Source: Clostridium sp. JN-1
GTDB lineage: Bacteria; Bacillota; Clostridia; Clostridiales; Clostridiaceae
Reading direction: 5' to 3'
Assembly: GCF_003718715.1 (NCBI RefSeq)
Contig: NZ_CP033465.1
Coordinates: 1,550,001 to 1,614,000 of the forward strand
Length of the DNA: 64,000 bases
In this document: positions 12,122-23,217 of the stretch, piece after piece
How the letters are laid out: each line of letters opens with the position of its first letter
Numbering within the stretch: position 1 is the stretch's first letter
Translations under genes and position numbers: made by a program
Notes under the pieces: generated by a model
The model's database searches: none
Seen by the model: the letters and a program-made list of their open reading frames with translations, nothing else
Told to the model about the DNA's origin: nothing

Positions 12122-14287
12122 ATGCTTAGAAATGTTAAAAAAGTTTTTAAAAGAGATATGAAAAGTATTTTTAAAAATCAAATAACAATGTTAATTGCTG
12201 GAGGTGTATGCATTCTTCCAGCTCTGTATGCATGGGTGAATATAAATGCGTGCTGGGATCCTTACGGAAAGACAAGTAATATTCCTATAGCCATTGTTAA
12301 TGAAGATAAAGGCACAAATCTTGGAGGAGAATATTTAAATGCAGGAAACGAAGTTGTAGAAAATTTAAAAGATAATCATAAAATGGGATGGAAATTTGTA
12401 AATGCAAAAAATGCAGATATGGGTATTATAGATGGTACATACTACGCATCGATAAAAATTCCAGAAGATTTCTCAAAGGATCTTACAAGTATAAAATCAG
12501 ACAACCCTAAAAAAGCCCAAATCGTTTATAAATTAAATACTAAAAATAGTCCTGTAGCCCTTAAAATAGCTGATGTAGCAGAAGGTACTCTGGCAGAAGA
12601 GATAAAATCAAATTTTACATATACAGTAAATAAGACTATATTTTCTTATTTAAACGTCATCGGTAAAGATGCAGGTGAAAACAAGCAAAACATTATAAAT
12701 TTAAAAGATGCAATAATAATGTTAAGTGATAACATGGATATTATCACAGATGTTCTTTCCAATACAGGTAGTGCTTCAAATGATTTGAATTCAATGCTTT
12801 CCCAAGTTAAGTCAGGCATTCCCATGATAAATTCACGAATAGACACTCTAGAAAGTGGTAATGAAAGCAATAATTCATCTATATCATCACTTCAGTCTTC
12901 AATGAACAATACCTTTGACAACATTGGAATTGATTTAGGTACTTCAAAAGCTGATATATGTAAAATTCAAGGTCTAATATTAAGTTTAAATTCAGCAGCT
13001 TCAAATGCTAAGTATTATGATATAAACAGCACTGTAAGTAAAATCAATTATGAAATAGACTTAATAGATAATAAACTTAATTCCATCATTAAATTTCTTA
13101 GAAAAGTTGATGATTTTAAGAGAGATGACAATACATCTGAACTCATAAATTCATTAGAAAATACTAGAAACTCGTTAAGTGCAGAAAAAAGCAAAATAAA
13201 CGATATTCAAAAACAACTTAACAATTCAAATAAGGTAAATGAAGAATTAATAAATTCAATAGCAAATGATACTGCAAATTTAAATCAGCAGTTAATAGAT
13301 GAAACCAATAAATACAATGAACAAGTAAGAAAAAGCTTGAATTCTATATCAGCTGAACTTATTGAGTCTACAAAAGAAGCTTCTTCTGTTTTAAGCTCTG
13401 TGCAGAATCTTAATTCACAAGGAAGTAATTCTATAGATGTGCTCATAAATGGAAATAAACTAGCAGCAAATTCATCAAATAAATTGAATAATAGATTGCT
13501 TGAATTCAAAAGCTCTATTGATGATCTGGCAGATAAACTTAAACTAGTAAGTGATGATGACATAATACAGATAATTACTATATTGCAAGGTGATCCTAGC
13601 CTCATAGCAGGTTTTACATCGAGTCCATTTAATATTAAAACACAAGACATATATACTATTTCAAGTTTTGGCTCGGCTATGGCTCCAACCTATACTACGC
13701 TTGCAATATGGATCGGTTCTATTATACTTGTATCTATTTTTAAAACAGATGCAGATAGATTTGAAGGGGATAAAGGTTTAACAGCAAGGGAAAGATATCT
13801 TGGCAAAATGAGTACATTCATAGCTTTTGGATTAGTACAAGGATTCATAATTGCTGTTGGTGATAAACTTTTGGTAAATGTCCAAATGGCAAGTACATTC
13901 TTGATGATAATGGTGGCATTAGTTTCATCTTTAACTTTTACTATAATAACATATACCCTGGTTTCCATGTTTGGAAATGCAGGAAAGGCCATATCCATCA
14001 TTTTACTTATAACTCAGATAGCTGGAAGTGGAGCTATTTATCCAATACAACTTTATTCTCTTGTTTTTAGAATAATACAACCTTTGTTTCCATTTACCTA
14101 TTCGATAAGCGGTTTCAGGGAAGCTATTGCAGGACCTCTTACAAGTACTGTAGTTTTAGATTTTGTATGTATGCTTTTGTTTTCAGTAGGTTTTGTACTA
14201 CTTGGGATGTTTTTAAAGAAACCTTTGCAGGATAGAACCTATAAATTTAGAATGAAACTTAAAGAATCTGGCATAGGAGAATTTTAG
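12122..14287 (+). CDS. YhgE/Pip domain membrane protein 1 (ABC-2 permease-like)
   Basis: A 721-residue protein of the YhgE/Pip family. One membrane segment lies near residues 22-40. A conserved block follows (YAWVNINACWDPYGKTSNIPIAIVNEDKG), then a long external region of about 450 residues, predicted coiled coil and rich in Asn/Ser. The C-terminal part (from about 520) has roughly six ABC-2-like membrane segments. The family includes phage-infection protein Pip and type VII secretion-associated proteins; the molecular role is uncertain. The start ATG follows GGGAGGGGAG. It is paired with a paralogue 11 bases downstream, suggesting a heteromeric complex. Confidence 0.85.
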   Translation: MLRNVKKVFKRDMKSIFKNQITMLIAGGVCILPALYAWVNINACWDPYGKTSNIPIAIVNEDKGTNLGGEYLNAGNEVVENLKDNHKMGWKFVNAKNADMGIIDGTYYASIKIPEDFSKDLTSIKSDNPKKAQIVYKLNTKNSPVALKIADVAEGTLAEEIKSNFTYTVNKTIFSYLNVIGKDAGENKQNIINLKDAIIMLSDNMDIITDVLSNTGSASNDLNSMLSQVKSGIPMINSRIDTLESGNESNNSSISSLQSSMNNTFDNIGIDLGTSKADICKIQGLILSLNSAASNAKYYDINSTVSKINYEIDLIDNKLNSIIKFLRKVDDFKRDDNTSELINSLENTRNSLSAEKSKINDIQKQLNNSNKVNEELINSIANDTANLNQQLIDETNKYNEQVRKSLNSISAELIESTKEASSVLSSVQNLNSQGSNSIDVLINGNKLAANSSNKLNNRLLEFKSSIDDLADKLKLVSDDDIIQIITILQGDPSLIAGFTSSPFNIKTQDIYTISSFGSAMAPTYTTLAIWIGSIILVSIFKTDADRFEGDKGLTARERYLGKMSTFIAFGLVQGFIIAVGDKLLVNVQMASTFLMIMVALVSSLTFTIITYTLVSMFGNAGKAISIILLITQIAGSGAIYPIQLYSLVFRIIQPLFPFTYSISGFREAIAGPLTSTVVLDFVCMLLFSVGFVLLGMFLKKPLQDRTYKFRMKLKESGIGEF

Positions 14288-14298
14288 GAGGTAACATT

Positions 14299-16458
14299 TT
14301 GAAAATAATATTTAAACTATTAAAAAGAGATTTTAAAAATATAATAAAAGCTCCATCTGTACTTGCTTTAATTTTATTATTGTGTTTTCTGCCATCTCCT
14401 TATGCTTGGATTAGCATTAATGCTGCATGGGATCCTTATTCCAAGATAGATAACCTGCCAATAGGTGTAGTAAACAATGACACCGGTGCAAATTTCAACG
14501 GGAAAAATATAAATGTTGGAAATGAAATAGTTAAAAACCTGAAGAAAGACAATTCCATACACTGGATTTTCGTAGATGATTGGCAGGGAAATTATAATCT
14601 TAATTCGGGAAAATATTATTCCCTTATAGAAATACCTACTGATTTTTCTAGTAAACTTTTAACCTTAGTTACGTCATCACCTGAAAAACCTAATATAATC
14701 TTTAGGTCCAATGAAAAGTTAAATGGTATAGCCACTAAAATTACAGATTCGGTTAGGGATTCCCTATCAAATAATATAAGAAGCTCTTTTGTAAAATCAG
14801 CCAATGAAGAATCCTTAAAAGTACTGAATTCTACAGGTAAGAAAATTGAAATAAACAAGCCTGTGATTTTACAGATGAAGGATACATTACCTGAAGCTAT
14901 ATCCACTATAAGTGATATAAAAAATCATCTATCAGAAGAAAATTCTAACTCAAAAGATTTTCAGGATTGTCTAAGTAAAATTCAAACTGATTTACCTAAG
15001 TTATCCAAGAAGATAGGTAATCTTCAAAATATTGTAGGAGAAAGCAGAACACTCACTTTATCCACTAAACAATCTGTAAGTTCTATGCAAAATGATTTAA
15101 ATAAGGATATAAGTGAAATTGAATCAAAAGAAAATCAGGTTCAACTTTTACTCAATAATTTGGAAAATATAAATAATGAAGATGTCGGTAAAAGTTCAGC
15201 TAGCAATACTATAGACAATATTACTAAATTAAATAATTCTTTAATAGACAAGCTTGATACTGATATTAGGATTTTAAATAGGTTAAACGAAATTATACAT
15301 ACTAATATAAAAAATCAGCTTATAGATTCGCTGCAGTCATTAAAAGATTCAATAAATACTGAAAACAATTATTTAGCTGAATTAAAAACCTTAGTGAATA
15401 ACAATTCTTCGCAAAATAACATTAATGAAGTTATAGATAAACTAATAACATTAAGTAGTGAAATATCTACAGATATGATTGATGTATCAGATAACTTTTA
15501 TTCAGGAGTATATCAATCCATGAATTTATTATCAGATAAATCGAACTCTGATTTAGATAGTATTGATTCAATACTTAATGCAACACAACAATTGGTACCT
15601 GAACTAAATCTTATAGCAAGTTCAAAAATATCAAATGATAAAAATTTGGATAAGCAAAGAGATAAATTAAATAAAAAATTAACAGATATTCAAAATGACC
15701 TAAACAAATTAGTCGATAAAACGAAAGGCTTAAGTGCTCAAAACTTAAACTCAATAATAAACTTAATGGAAAAGGACCCTAATGAAATATCAGAATTTAT
15801 ATCATCACCTATTGATGTAAAAAGATCTGAATTATATAATTCAAATCTTTTTGGATATGGAATAACACCTTTTTATACTACTCTTGCAATATGGGTGGGA
15901 GTTTTGTTGTTATGCTCCATGCTGACAGTTAAATGCAAGGATCTTGAAAGCGGTGAAAAAGTAAAATTATGGCATGAATATTTTGCTAAGTTAATTTTCT
16001 TTTTGATAATATCACTTATACAAACTATAATTATAACTTTAGGTGATATATATATAGTAGGAATAAAACCTGTAAATCCGCAGCTCATGATTGGATTTGC
16101 ACTTATCTGCAGCGCTGTCTTCACTATTATTATAGTCACACTAGTATCTGTGCTTGGAAATGTTGGAAAAGGAGCTGCAGTAGTAGTTTTGGTCTTCCAA
16201 ATTGCAGGTGCAGGAGGATTTTATCCTGTAAATATCCTGCCAAAAATATTTGGAGTACTTGAACCACTTTGGCCTTTTACATATGCTATAAATGGATTCA
16301 GAGAAGCCATAGCAGGACCTATTTGGAGTAATGTTTTTAAAGATATTTTTGCCTTAATGTGCTTTGCAGGTGCATTTTTAATTATTGCTGTTTTAAAAAA
16401 GCCTTTTCACAAATTAATTAGTTGGTCAGAGAGCGAATTTAGAAAATCTGGCTTATAG
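14299..16458 (+). CDS. YhgE/Pip domain membrane protein 2 (ABC-2 permease-like)
   Basis: A 719-residue paralogue of the preceding gene with the same plan: an N-terminal membrane segment, the YAWISINAAWDPYSKIDNLP block, a long coiled-coil external region and a C-terminal ABC-2-like membrane domain (AIWVGVLLLCSML onward). The start codon is TTG at 14299, supported by AGGAGGTAAC. The two genes are co-transcribed and end at a strong terminator. No ATPase gene adjoins them, so these are not ordinary ABC exporters. Confidence 0.85.
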   Translation: MKIIFKLLKRDFKNIIKAPSVLALILLLCFLPSPYAWISINAAWDPYSKIDNLPIGVVNNDTGANFNGKNINVGNEIVKNLKKDNSIHWIFVDDWQGNYNLNSGKYYSLIEIPTDFSSKLLTLVTSSPEKPNIIFRSNEKLNGIATKITDSVRDSLSNNIRSSFVKSANEESLKVLNSTGKKIEINKPVILQMKDTLPEAISTISDIKNHLSEENSNSKDFQDCLSKIQTDLPKLSKKIGNLQNIVGESRTLTLSTKQSVSSMQNDLNKDISEIESKENQVQLLLNNLENINNEDVGKSSASNTIDNITKLNNSLIDKLDTDIRILNRLNEIIHTNIKNQLIDSLQSLKDSINTENNYLAELKTLVNNNSSQNNINEVIDKLITLSSEISTDMIDVSDNFYSGVYQSMNLLSDKSNSDLDSIDSILNATQQLVPELNLIASSKISNDKNLDKQRDKLNKKLTDIQNDLNKLVDKTKGLSAQNLNSIINLMEKDPNEISEFISSPIDVKRSELYNSNLFGYGITPFYTTLAIWVGVLLLCSMLTVKCKDLESGEKVKLWHEYFAKLIFFLIISLIQTIIITLGDIYIVGIKPVNPQLMIGFALICSAVFTIIIVTLVSVLGNVGKGAAVVVLVFQIAGAGGFYPVNILPKIFGVLEPLWPFTYAINGFREAIAGPIWSNVFKDIFALMCFAGAFLIIAVLKKPFHKLISWSESEFRKSGL

Positions 16459-16461
16459 CAT

Positions 16462-16510
16462 AAAAGGGGTATTTTAAAACTAACTACTTAGTTTTAAAAT
16501 ACCCCTTTTA
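16462..16510. terminator. Bidirectional rho-independent terminator
   Basis: A perfect 22-bp stem (16462-16483 with 16488-16509) and a 4-base loop, A-rich on the left and T-rich on the right. It serves the converging yhgE pair and the alpha/beta hydrolase gene. Confidence 0.93.
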
Positions 16511-16515
16511 TAAAA

Positions 16516-17253
16516 TCAAACATATAAATTCATCCACTCAATCGATGATTTAAGCATTCCAATTGTAACATAATGATTCAATCTTGGTATTTCATCAAAT
16601 TTTAAAATTTGCGGTGATTTTTTATATAATGGTGAAACTTTTTCATAAAAATACTTTTGTATGGAAATTGGAACTATCTCATCAGATGCTCCATGTAAAA
16701 TAAATATAGGTCTTAAATCATCTTGTTTTACTAGCTTTGCAAGTGGATCATATTTTTTTATTTTATAATCATCTTCCTTTGAAATTTTATAATCCTTGTC
16801 TGGTTTACTAAGTTCCTCTACTGCCTTTTCATATGATGTTCCACCATTAAAACAAATCATTGTCTTTATCTTTTTATGTTCTGCAAATATACCCGATGAT
16901 ATAAATCCCCCCATTGAATGACCCATAACAGCCATTTTTTCAGTATTTATATTAAATTTGTCCTGCACTCCTTTAAGAATTTTAGGGAATTCATCTATAG
17001 AATTAAATATCGTTTCAAAAAAGTACTCTTCTCCAATGTTAAAGTCGTCATAATCTAAGCTTCCTCGTTCACCATGATGTATAGAGTCAGGAATTATAAC
17101 CCTATATCCAAACTTTGAAAGTATTTCACCTGTAAAAGAATGATTATCTTTACAAGAACTCCAACCATGGTATAAAAAGACAGTTGGTGTATTTGTATCT
17201 TCTTTACTTGGCGAAAATACAATACATGGTATATTATTAAGTAATATTCTCAT
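16516..17253 (-). CDS. Alpha/beta hydrolase (YtmA/prolyl-oligopeptidase-like)
   Basis: A serine hydrolase of about 245 residues. The start is taken at ATG 17253 (MRILLNN) because AGGAGGAATATA lies just before it; an upstream ATG at 17277 has no such site. Visible parts: the oxyanion HG in FLYHGWSSCKD, the nucleophile elbow GHSMGG, Asp in HGASDEIVP and His near the C-terminus in RLNHYVT. The similarity is to small esterase/peptidase proteins such as YtmA; the substrate is unknown. It has no signal peptide. Confidence 0.82.
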   Translation of the reverse strand: MRILLNNIPCIVFSPSKEDTNTPTVFLYHGWSSCKDNHSFTGEILSKFGYRVIIPDSIHHGERGSLDYDDFNIGEEYFFETIFNSIDEFPKILKGVQDKFNINTEKMAVMGHSMGGFISSGIFAEHKKIKTMICFNGGTSYEKAVEELSKPDKDYKISKEDDYKIKKYDPLAKLVKQDDLRPIFILHGASDEIVPISIQKYFYEKVSPLYKKSPQILKFDEIPRLNHYVTIGMLKSSIEWMNLYV

Positions 17254-17516
17254 TATATTCCTCCTATAATTTATCATAATTCTTTTTAAGACAATCTTAT
17301 CATACTTTTACAGTATATATTTTGGCGTCTTTACTAATTTTACATATCATTAATAATTTCAAATTAGCTTTTAACATTATATTACCATATATGTAATTTA
17401 CTTATATTTATAGATTTATATGAGCATCTATGCTAAAATTATATATAATTATATTTTGATTATATCTTTTATCATACAAAATAATTATATAATATCTTAA
17501 TTTAAGGGAGGTAATA

Positions 17517-19502
17517 TTGTTTATGAAAATAAAAAACATATCATTAAAAACCAAGTTAATAACAATACTTATGTTATTTATTATCGTACCACTCTTAGTA
17601 ATATCATTTTCTTCTTCTCATGCTGCATTAAAACTAGTAAATAATAAGGCAAACGAAATAACTCTTCAAATATCAAATGAAAAAGCTTCGTACATAGATG
17701 TGTATAGCAATTCTTTAAAACATGAACTTGAATCATTATCAATGAATAATGATGTACTTGGAGGAAATAACGATAGTGTTATCAATTCATTAAAGAGTAT
17801 AACAGATACAAATAAGGATATAATGCACTCATACTTATCAGATGAAACTAAACAAATAATTTTATATCCTGAAGTACAACTTCCAAAAGGATATGATCCA
17901 ACTGAAAGACAATGGTATAAAGATACTATGAATGCAAATGGTAAAATAATTATAACAAAACCTTATAAGGATGCAATCACAGGTAAAATGGTTATAACCC
18001 TTTCAAAAAAAGTAAGACTCGACAGTGGTAAAATTGGAGATGTATGTTTCGATGTTGATTTATCAACATTGCAAAACAAATTGACAACAACTAAAATATC
18101 AAAAACAGGATATGCTTTATTGATCTTGCCAGATGGAACTATAATTGCTGATCCTGATAAAAGTAACTTACTTCTCAATATAAAAAAAGAAATACCTTCA
18201 GGACAGACAATTTTAGATGAGAAAAATGGTAACTTAACTTATGGAAGTGGAAAATCTAAAAATATAGTTGGTTTTTCTCAATCAAAACAAACTGGGTGGA
18301 TAGTTGTAACTATACTTCCAAGAAGTGATTATGTAATGGAACTCAACACAAGTAAAGTTGTACTTTATATTATATTGGTTGTTATGATAATACTTGCATT
18401 TATATGCGGCTCACTTATCACAAGATACATAGTTAAACCATTGTTTAAAATTGAAAACTTTGCAAAAGGATTATCAAATTATGATTTTAGTACTCCTATA
18501 CAATTAAATAGAACTGACGAATTTGGACAAACTGCTGATTTACTTAACACTGCACAGAAAAATGTAAAATCATTAATTAAAACTATAATTGAAAACTCCA
18601 AAAATATGAGTTCTTCAAGTGAAGAGCTTTCTGCAACGGTCCAAGAAATAACATTAAAATTTGAAAATATAAATGATTCTATACGAAATATAGTAAGCGG
18701 CTCCCAAGAAACAACTGCTTCAGCAGAAGAAGTGACAGCCTCCGTAGAAGAAATAGATTCAAATATAAATGAACTTTCAAATAAAACTATAGTCGGGAAT
18801 GAAAATGCTTCTAAATCAAAAAAAAGAGCTCTTTCTGTCCAGGAAAATGCACAAAGTGCAATAAAAGAGTGTAAGGATATTTATAAAAATGAAGAAGAAA
18901 AAGTACTAGAAGCTATATCCAACGGTAAAGTTGTTTCGGAAATAAAGAAGATGGCAGATATAATTGCAAGTATTGCAGAACAAACTAATCTTCTTGCATT
19001 AAATGCAGCTATAGAAGCTGCAAGAGCTGGAGAACATGGAAGAGGATTTGCCGTGGTTGCAGATGAAGTAAGAACTTTAGCAGAACAATCTTCTGAAACA
19101 GTTTCAACAATTCAAAACACTGTTATAAAAGTACAAGATGCCTTTAAAAATCTTTCAGATACAAGCCACGAATTATTAAAATTTATTAATGAAAATGTAA
19201 ATATGCAATTAGATAATTATTCGCAAACTGGAGAAAAATATTATGTATATTCTGAATTTACATCAAATACTTCAAATGAACTTGCTGCAATGGCAAGTGA
19301 AGTAGCGGATACAGTAAACGAGGTAACTAAGGCAATTAGCAGTATGGCTCAAATAGCTAATTCATCTTCAGAAAATACCAATAAAATTCAAAGTATTATG
19401 CAGGATACAACACAGAGTATGCTGCAAATTAATAAAACTTCTCAAAATCAAGCAGAACTCGCACAAAAGCTCAACGAAACAATTCAAAAATTTAAAATTT
19501 AA
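17517..19502 (+). CDS. Methyl-accepting chemotaxis protein with dCache sensor
   Basis: A 661-residue membrane chemoreceptor. It has membrane segment 1 (about 15-35), an external double-Cache ligand domain (about 40-280; [16 protein letters not shown] is typical), segment 2 (about 283-303), a HAMP linker and a signalling domain. The hairpin tip [21 protein letters not shown] binds CheA/CheW. The start is either TTG 17517 (5 bases after GGAGG) or ATG 17523 (11 bases after); both give nearly the same protein. The gene stands alone and ends at a terminator. The ligand is unknown; dCache domains often bind amino or organic acids. Confidence 0.93.
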   Translation: MFMKIKNISLKTKLITILMLFIIVPLLVISFSSSHAALKLVNNKANEITLQISNEKASYIDVYSNSLKHELESLSMNNDVLGGNNDSVINSLKSITDTNKDIMHSYLSDETKQIILYPEVQLPKGYDPTERQWYKDTMNANGKIIITKPYKDAITGKMVITLSKKVRLDSGKIGDVCFDVDLSTLQNKLTTTKISKTGYALLILPDGTIIADPDKSNLLLNIKKEIPSGQTILDEKNGNLTYGSGKSKNIVGFSQSKQTGWIVVTILPRSDYVMELNTSKVVLYIILVVMIILAFICGSLITRYIVKPLFKIENFAKGLSNYDFSTPIQLNRTDEFGQTADLLNTAQKNVKSLIKTIIENSKNMSSSSEELSATVQEITLKFENINDSIRNIVSGSQETTASAEEVTASVEEIDSNINELSNKTIVGNENASKSKKRALSVQENAQSAIKECKDIYKNEEEKVLEAISNGKVVSEIKKMADIIASIAEQTNLLALNAAIEAARAGEHGRGFAVVADEVRTLAEQSSETVSTIQNTVIKVQDAFKNLSDTSHELLKFINENVNMQLDNYSQTGEKYYVYSEFTSNTSNELAAMASEVADTVNEVTKAISSMAQIANSSSENTNKIQSIMQDTTQSMLQINKTSQNQAELAQKLNETIQKFKI

Positions 19503-19509
19503 TGTAAGG

Positions 19510-19549
19510 AAAGCTGCTCCAAATATAAATTTTGAAGCAGCTCTTTATT
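19510..19549. terminator. Terminator after the chemoreceptor gene
   Basis: AGCTGCT (19512-19518) pairs with AGCAGCT (19536-19542), extended by CAAA/TTTG, followed by CTTTATTATA. It can also serve the converging minus-strand gene. Confidence 0.75.
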
Positions 19550-19567
19550 ATAAAGATCTATCTATAT

Positions 19568-19840
19568 TCATTTTTTTTCATCATGTAATTCTTCTATTAC
19601 AAATTTATCAAATTTTATTTTTTCAATAAAATTATTTTGGTTGAATATAGTTTTATGTCTTCTATTATACTCTTCTACATTATATGGGAGCCAATATGGT
19701 TTTTCTATATCAAATTTATTACACAAATCCGCAATACAAGACTTTAGATTTTCTTGATAACTATCGTCTAAATCAGATACAATTACATCATCTTCTAAAA
19801 TTTTATTATTTTTAACGATTTTACCCCATATTCTAAGCAT
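19568..19840 (-). CDS. Hypothetical protein, 90 residues
   Basis: A small soluble protein that I do not recognise. It is acidic, with a Trp/Tyr-rich centre (KPYWLPYNVEEYNRRHKT) and a Phe/Ile-rich end (FDKFVIEELHDEKK); there are no membrane segments or Cys motifs beyond C34 and C39. The ATG follows GAGGAGAATAAA. It begins 38 bases after glnS on the same strand, so it is probably co-transcribed with it. The good start signal and coding-like composition make it likely to be real. Confidence 0.7.
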   Translation of the reverse strand: MLRIWGKIVKNNKILEDDVIVSDLDDSYQENLKSCIADLCNKFDIEKPYWLPYNVEEYNRRHKTIFNQNNFIEKIKFDKFVIEELHDEKK

Positions 19841-19878
19841 TTTATTCTCCTCAAATCATAATTATTTAAATCAACATT

Positions 19879-21552
19879 TTATTTCTTATCAATTTTAAAA
19901 GAACTCTTTAAAGGTACTATTCTATTAAATACAAGTTTATCTTCTTTAGTATATTTAGGATCTACATTGAAAAATCCAATTCTAACAAACTGAAATTTAT
20001 CTTGCGGCTTTGCATCCTTTACGTATGGTTCAACAAATCCATGAAGTACTTTAATAGAATTTGGATTAACAAAGTCAAGGAATGATTTACCCTCATCTTG
20101 TGATTCCTGTAATTCTTCATCCAATATCAAAGGTTCATATAATCTAAATTCTGCTGGTACAGCATGAGATGCTTCTACCCACTGAATTGTTCCTTTAACT
20201 TTTCTTCCTTTAAATCCAGATCCGCTCTTAGTTTCTGGATCATAAGTGCAGTGCAATTCTACTATATTTCCATCTTTATCCTTAATAACATCATTACATT
20301 TAACAAAATAAGCATTTTTTAATCTAACTTCGTTACCTTTATACAATCTATAATACTTTTTAGGAGGGTTTTCCATAAAATCATCGCTGTCAATATATAT
20401 TTCTCTTGAAAATGGTATCTCACGTACTCCTGCATTTGGGTTATCAAGATTATTTTCTGCCGTAAGCATTTCAGTTTGACCTTCAGGATAATTTGTTATA
20501 ACAACTTTTATTGGTTTTAAAACAGCCATGGTTCTTGGAACTTTAGGGAGCAAGTCTTCTCTTACAAAATGCTCTAACATTCTTTCATCAACTATACTGC
20601 TTGCCTTTGCAACACCAATTTCCCTGCAGAAATTTTTTATTGACTCTGAAGTATATCCTTTCCTTCTCAATCCTGCAATAGTTGGCATACGCGGATCATC
20701 CCATCCATCTACATAATTTTCATCAACTAATGCTTTTAGTTTTCTCTTGCTCATAACCGTATTTGTCAAGTTTAGTCTTGCAAATTCATACTGATGAGGT
20801 TTATTTTCCATTTCACATTCACTTATCATCCAATCATACAGTGGTCTATGGTCCTCAAATTCCAATGTACATATTGAATGAGTAACACCTTCTATGGCAT
20901 CCTCTATTGGATGTGCGAAATCATACATAGGATATATACACCATTTGTCTTTAGTATTATGATGCAGTATGTGTGATATACGATATATAATAGGATCTCT
21001 CATATTTATATTTGGAGATGCCATATCAATTTTTGCTCTGAGAACTTTTTCTCCATCTTTAAACTCACCTTGCTGCATACGATTAAATAAGTCTAAGTTT
21101 TCATCTATTGATCTATTTCTATAAGGACTTTCCTTACCCGGCTCAGTAAGTGTTCCTCTATATTCTCTGATTTGTTCCGATGTTAAATCACATACATAAG
21201 CTTTTCCTTTTTTTATTAAAAGTACTGCTCTTTTGTACATTTCATCAAAATAATTTGAAGCAAAACACATATTATCCCAATTATATCCCAGCCACTTTAC
21301 ATCTTCTTTAATAGCTCTAACGTATTCATTACTTTCTTTTAATGGATTTGTATCATCAAAACGTAAATTAGTTTTCCCATTAAATTCATCTGCCAATTCA
21401 AAGTTTAATATTATAGATTTTGCATGACCTATATGTAAATAACCATTTGGCTCTGGTGGAAAACGAGTTACTACTTGCTGACATCTTCCTTCCTTCAAAT
21501 CGTCTATAACAATATTTTTTATAAAATTCGTTCTACCTTGTTTGTTTTCCAT
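19879..21552 (-). CDS. glnS: Glutaminyl-tRNA synthetase
   Basis: A 557-residue class I synthetase that charges tRNA-Gln directly with glutamine. It has the HIGH motif in [14 protein letters not shown] near residue 40, a KMSKS equivalent in VMSKRKLK, the GlnRS catalytic block [14 protein letters not shown], and two beta-barrel anticodon-binding domains at the C-terminus. Many Gram-positives lack GlnRS and use the amidation route, but GlnRS is found in a number of clostridia. The start has an AAAGGGAGAGGAC site. No T-box is seen upstream. Confidence 0.96.
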   Translation of the reverse strand: MENKQGRTNFIKNIVIDDLKEGRCQQVVTRFPPEPNGYLHIGHAKSIILNFELADEFNGKTNLRFDDTNPLKESNEYVRAIKEDVKWLGYNWDNMCFASNYFDEMYKRAVLLIKKGKAYVCDLTSEQIREYRGTLTEPGKESPYRNRSIDENLDLFNRMQQGEFKDGEKVLRAKIDMASPNINMRDPIIYRISHILHHNTKDKWCIYPMYDFAHPIEDAIEGVTHSICTLEFEDHRPLYDWMISECEMENKPHQYEFARLNLTNTVMSKRKLKALVDENYVDGWDDPRMPTIAGLRRKGYTSESIKNFCREIGVAKASSIVDERMLEHFVREDLLPKVPRTMAVLKPIKVVITNYPEGQTEMLTAENNLDNPNAGVREIPFSREIYIDSDDFMENPPKKYYRLYKGNEVRLKNAYFVKCNDVIKDKDGNIVELHCTYDPETKSGSGFKGRKVKGTIQWVEASHAVPAEFRLYEPLILDEELQESQDEGKSFLDFVNPNSIKVLHGFVEPYVKDAKPQDKFQFVRIGFFNVDPKYTKEDKLVFNRIVPLKSSFKIDKK

Positions 21553-21738
21553 TCTTGTCCTCTCCCTTTATATTTAAGTTATTTATATTTTCCAACTCTA
21601 TTGAAATAAATATATCATAAAACAACAACTTTTTCTATAAGCTGCATTTTAAGTCGATAATACCTTGTTATATTTATTTCCAATATATTTAATATTAATT
21701 CTAAAAATCTTCCAATTTACAACTATTATTATATCACA

Positions 21739-21777
21739 TAAAAATGCGATATAACTAAATTTAAGTTATATCGCATA
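21739..21777 (-). terminator. Terminator after gap
   Basis: ATGCGATATAACT (21744-21756) pairs perfectly with AGTTATATCGCAT (21764-21776) around a 7-base loop, and on the minus strand a U-run follows. It separates gap from glnS. Confidence 0.88.
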
Positions 21778-21827
21778 AGTCTTAATATTTTTAAAATTAC
21801 ATTGTAAGTTTACATATAATCCATGTT

Positions 21828-22880
21828 TTAAGCAATATTCATATCTTTTTTTCTACATTTATAATTAACTTTCATCAAATTAGCTGTATAATTTACTAAA
21901 TCAACGGTTCTGCAGGAATATCCCCATTCATTGTCATACCATGAAATAACCTTAACCATATTATCACTTATGACCATGGTTGATAGTCCATCTACTATTG
22001 ATGACCTTTCATCTCCCCTGTAGTCTATCGATACCAAAGGTTCCTCTGAATATCCTAGTATTCCCTTCATATATCCTTCTGATGCTTCTTTAAAAGCATC
22101 ATTTACTTCATCTCGAGTTACATTTTTGGATAATTCACATACTAAATCTGTAAGTGAAACAGTTGGAGTAGGAATTCTAACCGAGAATCCATTTAATTTT
22201 CCCTTAAGTTCTGGAATAACCTTTGCAATAGCTTTTGCAGCTCCTGTAGTTGTAGGTATAATAGATTCTCCTGCCGCCCTTGCTCTTCTCAAATCCTTAT
22301 GGGTTTTATCTAAAATTCTCTGGTCATTAGTATAGGAATGTATTGTTGTCATAAGACCTTTAACTATTCCAAATTTATCATTTAATACTTTAGTAAAAGG
22401 TGCCAGGCAATTTGTAGTACATGATGCATTTGAAATTATATTATGCTTTTCAACATCCAAACTATCCTCATTGACACCCATAACTATTGTTACATCCTCA
22501 CCTTTTGCTGGTGCAGTCAATATAACTTTTTTAGCTCCTGCCTTTATATGTTTATTTAAACCTTGTCTACTTTTAAATTTCCCTGTAGATTCTATAACTA
22601 TATCTACCCCAAGTTCATTCCATGGTAACATTTCTGGATCATTTTCTCTATAAACTCTTATTTTATTTCCATTTATTATAAGATGGTCATCGTCTGCATC
22701 CACACTGCCGTCAAATTTACCATAGCAAGAATCATACTTAAATAGATGTGCTAAAGTTTCATTATCTGCTCTAGCATTTATAGCCACAATTTCACAATCT
22801 TTATCTAATTTATTTTGTGCTATTCTAAGCACTGTTCTCCCTATTCTTCCAAAACCATTAATAGCAACTTTTATAGACAT
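21828..22880 (-). CDS. gap: Glyceraldehyde-3-phosphate dehydrogenase
   Basis: A 350-residue NAD-type glycolytic enzyme. It has the Rossmann motif INGFGRIGR at the N-terminus, the catalytic Cys in [12 protein letters not shown] near residue 150, and the substrate-binding TTTGAAKAI and [11 protein letters not shown]. It is longer than usual (about 334) because of a basic C-terminal tail ([14 protein letters not shown]). Unlike many clostridial gap genes it is not followed by pgk and tpi; it has its own promoter and terminator, so it may be a second copy. Confidence 0.95.
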   Translation of the reverse strand: MSIKVAINGFGRIGRTVLRIAQNKLDKDCEIVAINARADNETLAHLFKYDSCYGKFDGSVDADDDHLIINGNKIRVYRENDPEMLPWNELGVDIVIESTGKFKSRQGLNKHIKAGAKKVILTAPAKGEDVTIVMGVNEDSLDVEKHNIISNASCTTNCLAPFTKVLNDKFGIVKGLMTTIHSYTNDQRILDKTHKDLRRARAAGESIIPTTTGAAKAIAKVIPELKGKLNGFSVRIPTPTVSLTDLVCELSKNVTRDEVNDAFKEASEGYMKGILGYSEEPLVSIDYRGDERSSIVDGLSTMVISDNMVKVISWYDNEWGYSCRTVDLVNYTANLMKVNYKCRKKDMNIA

Positions 22881-22967
22881 ACTTTATTACCCCCACATTA
22901 AATATTATATAACATTTACTTATTTATCACTCATATATGCATCATTTTTGATATATATGCTACACTA

Positions 22968-22996
22968 TTTATAACAATAATAATCATACATGTCAA
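22968..22996 (-). promoter_or_regulatory. gap promoter
   Basis: TTGACA (22996-22991), a 17-base spacer and TATAAA (22973-22968) on the minus strand, about 90 bases ahead of the gap ATG. Confidence 0.8.
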
Positions 22997-23107
22997 TTTT
23001 ATTTAAAACTATTAAAAGTAGAATAGCCTTATTTTTCATCGTATATCTTTAATTTTCAATAGCATACATAAACATATTGAATTCATGGGAAAATATTCAG
23101 ATTTGCC

Positions 23108-23136
23108 TTGACATAGATTACCCATTATTATATTAT
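23108..23136 (+). promoter_or_regulatory. gltX promoter
   Basis: TTGACA (23108-23113), a 17-base spacer and TATTAT (23131-23136). The leader to the ATG at 23218 is about 75 bases and shows no T-box. Confidence 0.8.
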
Positions 23137-23217
23137 TTAATAGGAATATAATTTTGTATTTATACCTTTCATCAATAGATGAGAGGTTTTTATTTTAAAA
23201 CAATAGGGGTGAACAAT

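Noticed and set aside
21553-21738. T-box leader ahead of glnS
   Set aside because: No AGGGTGGNACCGCG-type sequence and no antiterminator/terminator pair were seen; only the gap terminator lies in the spacer.
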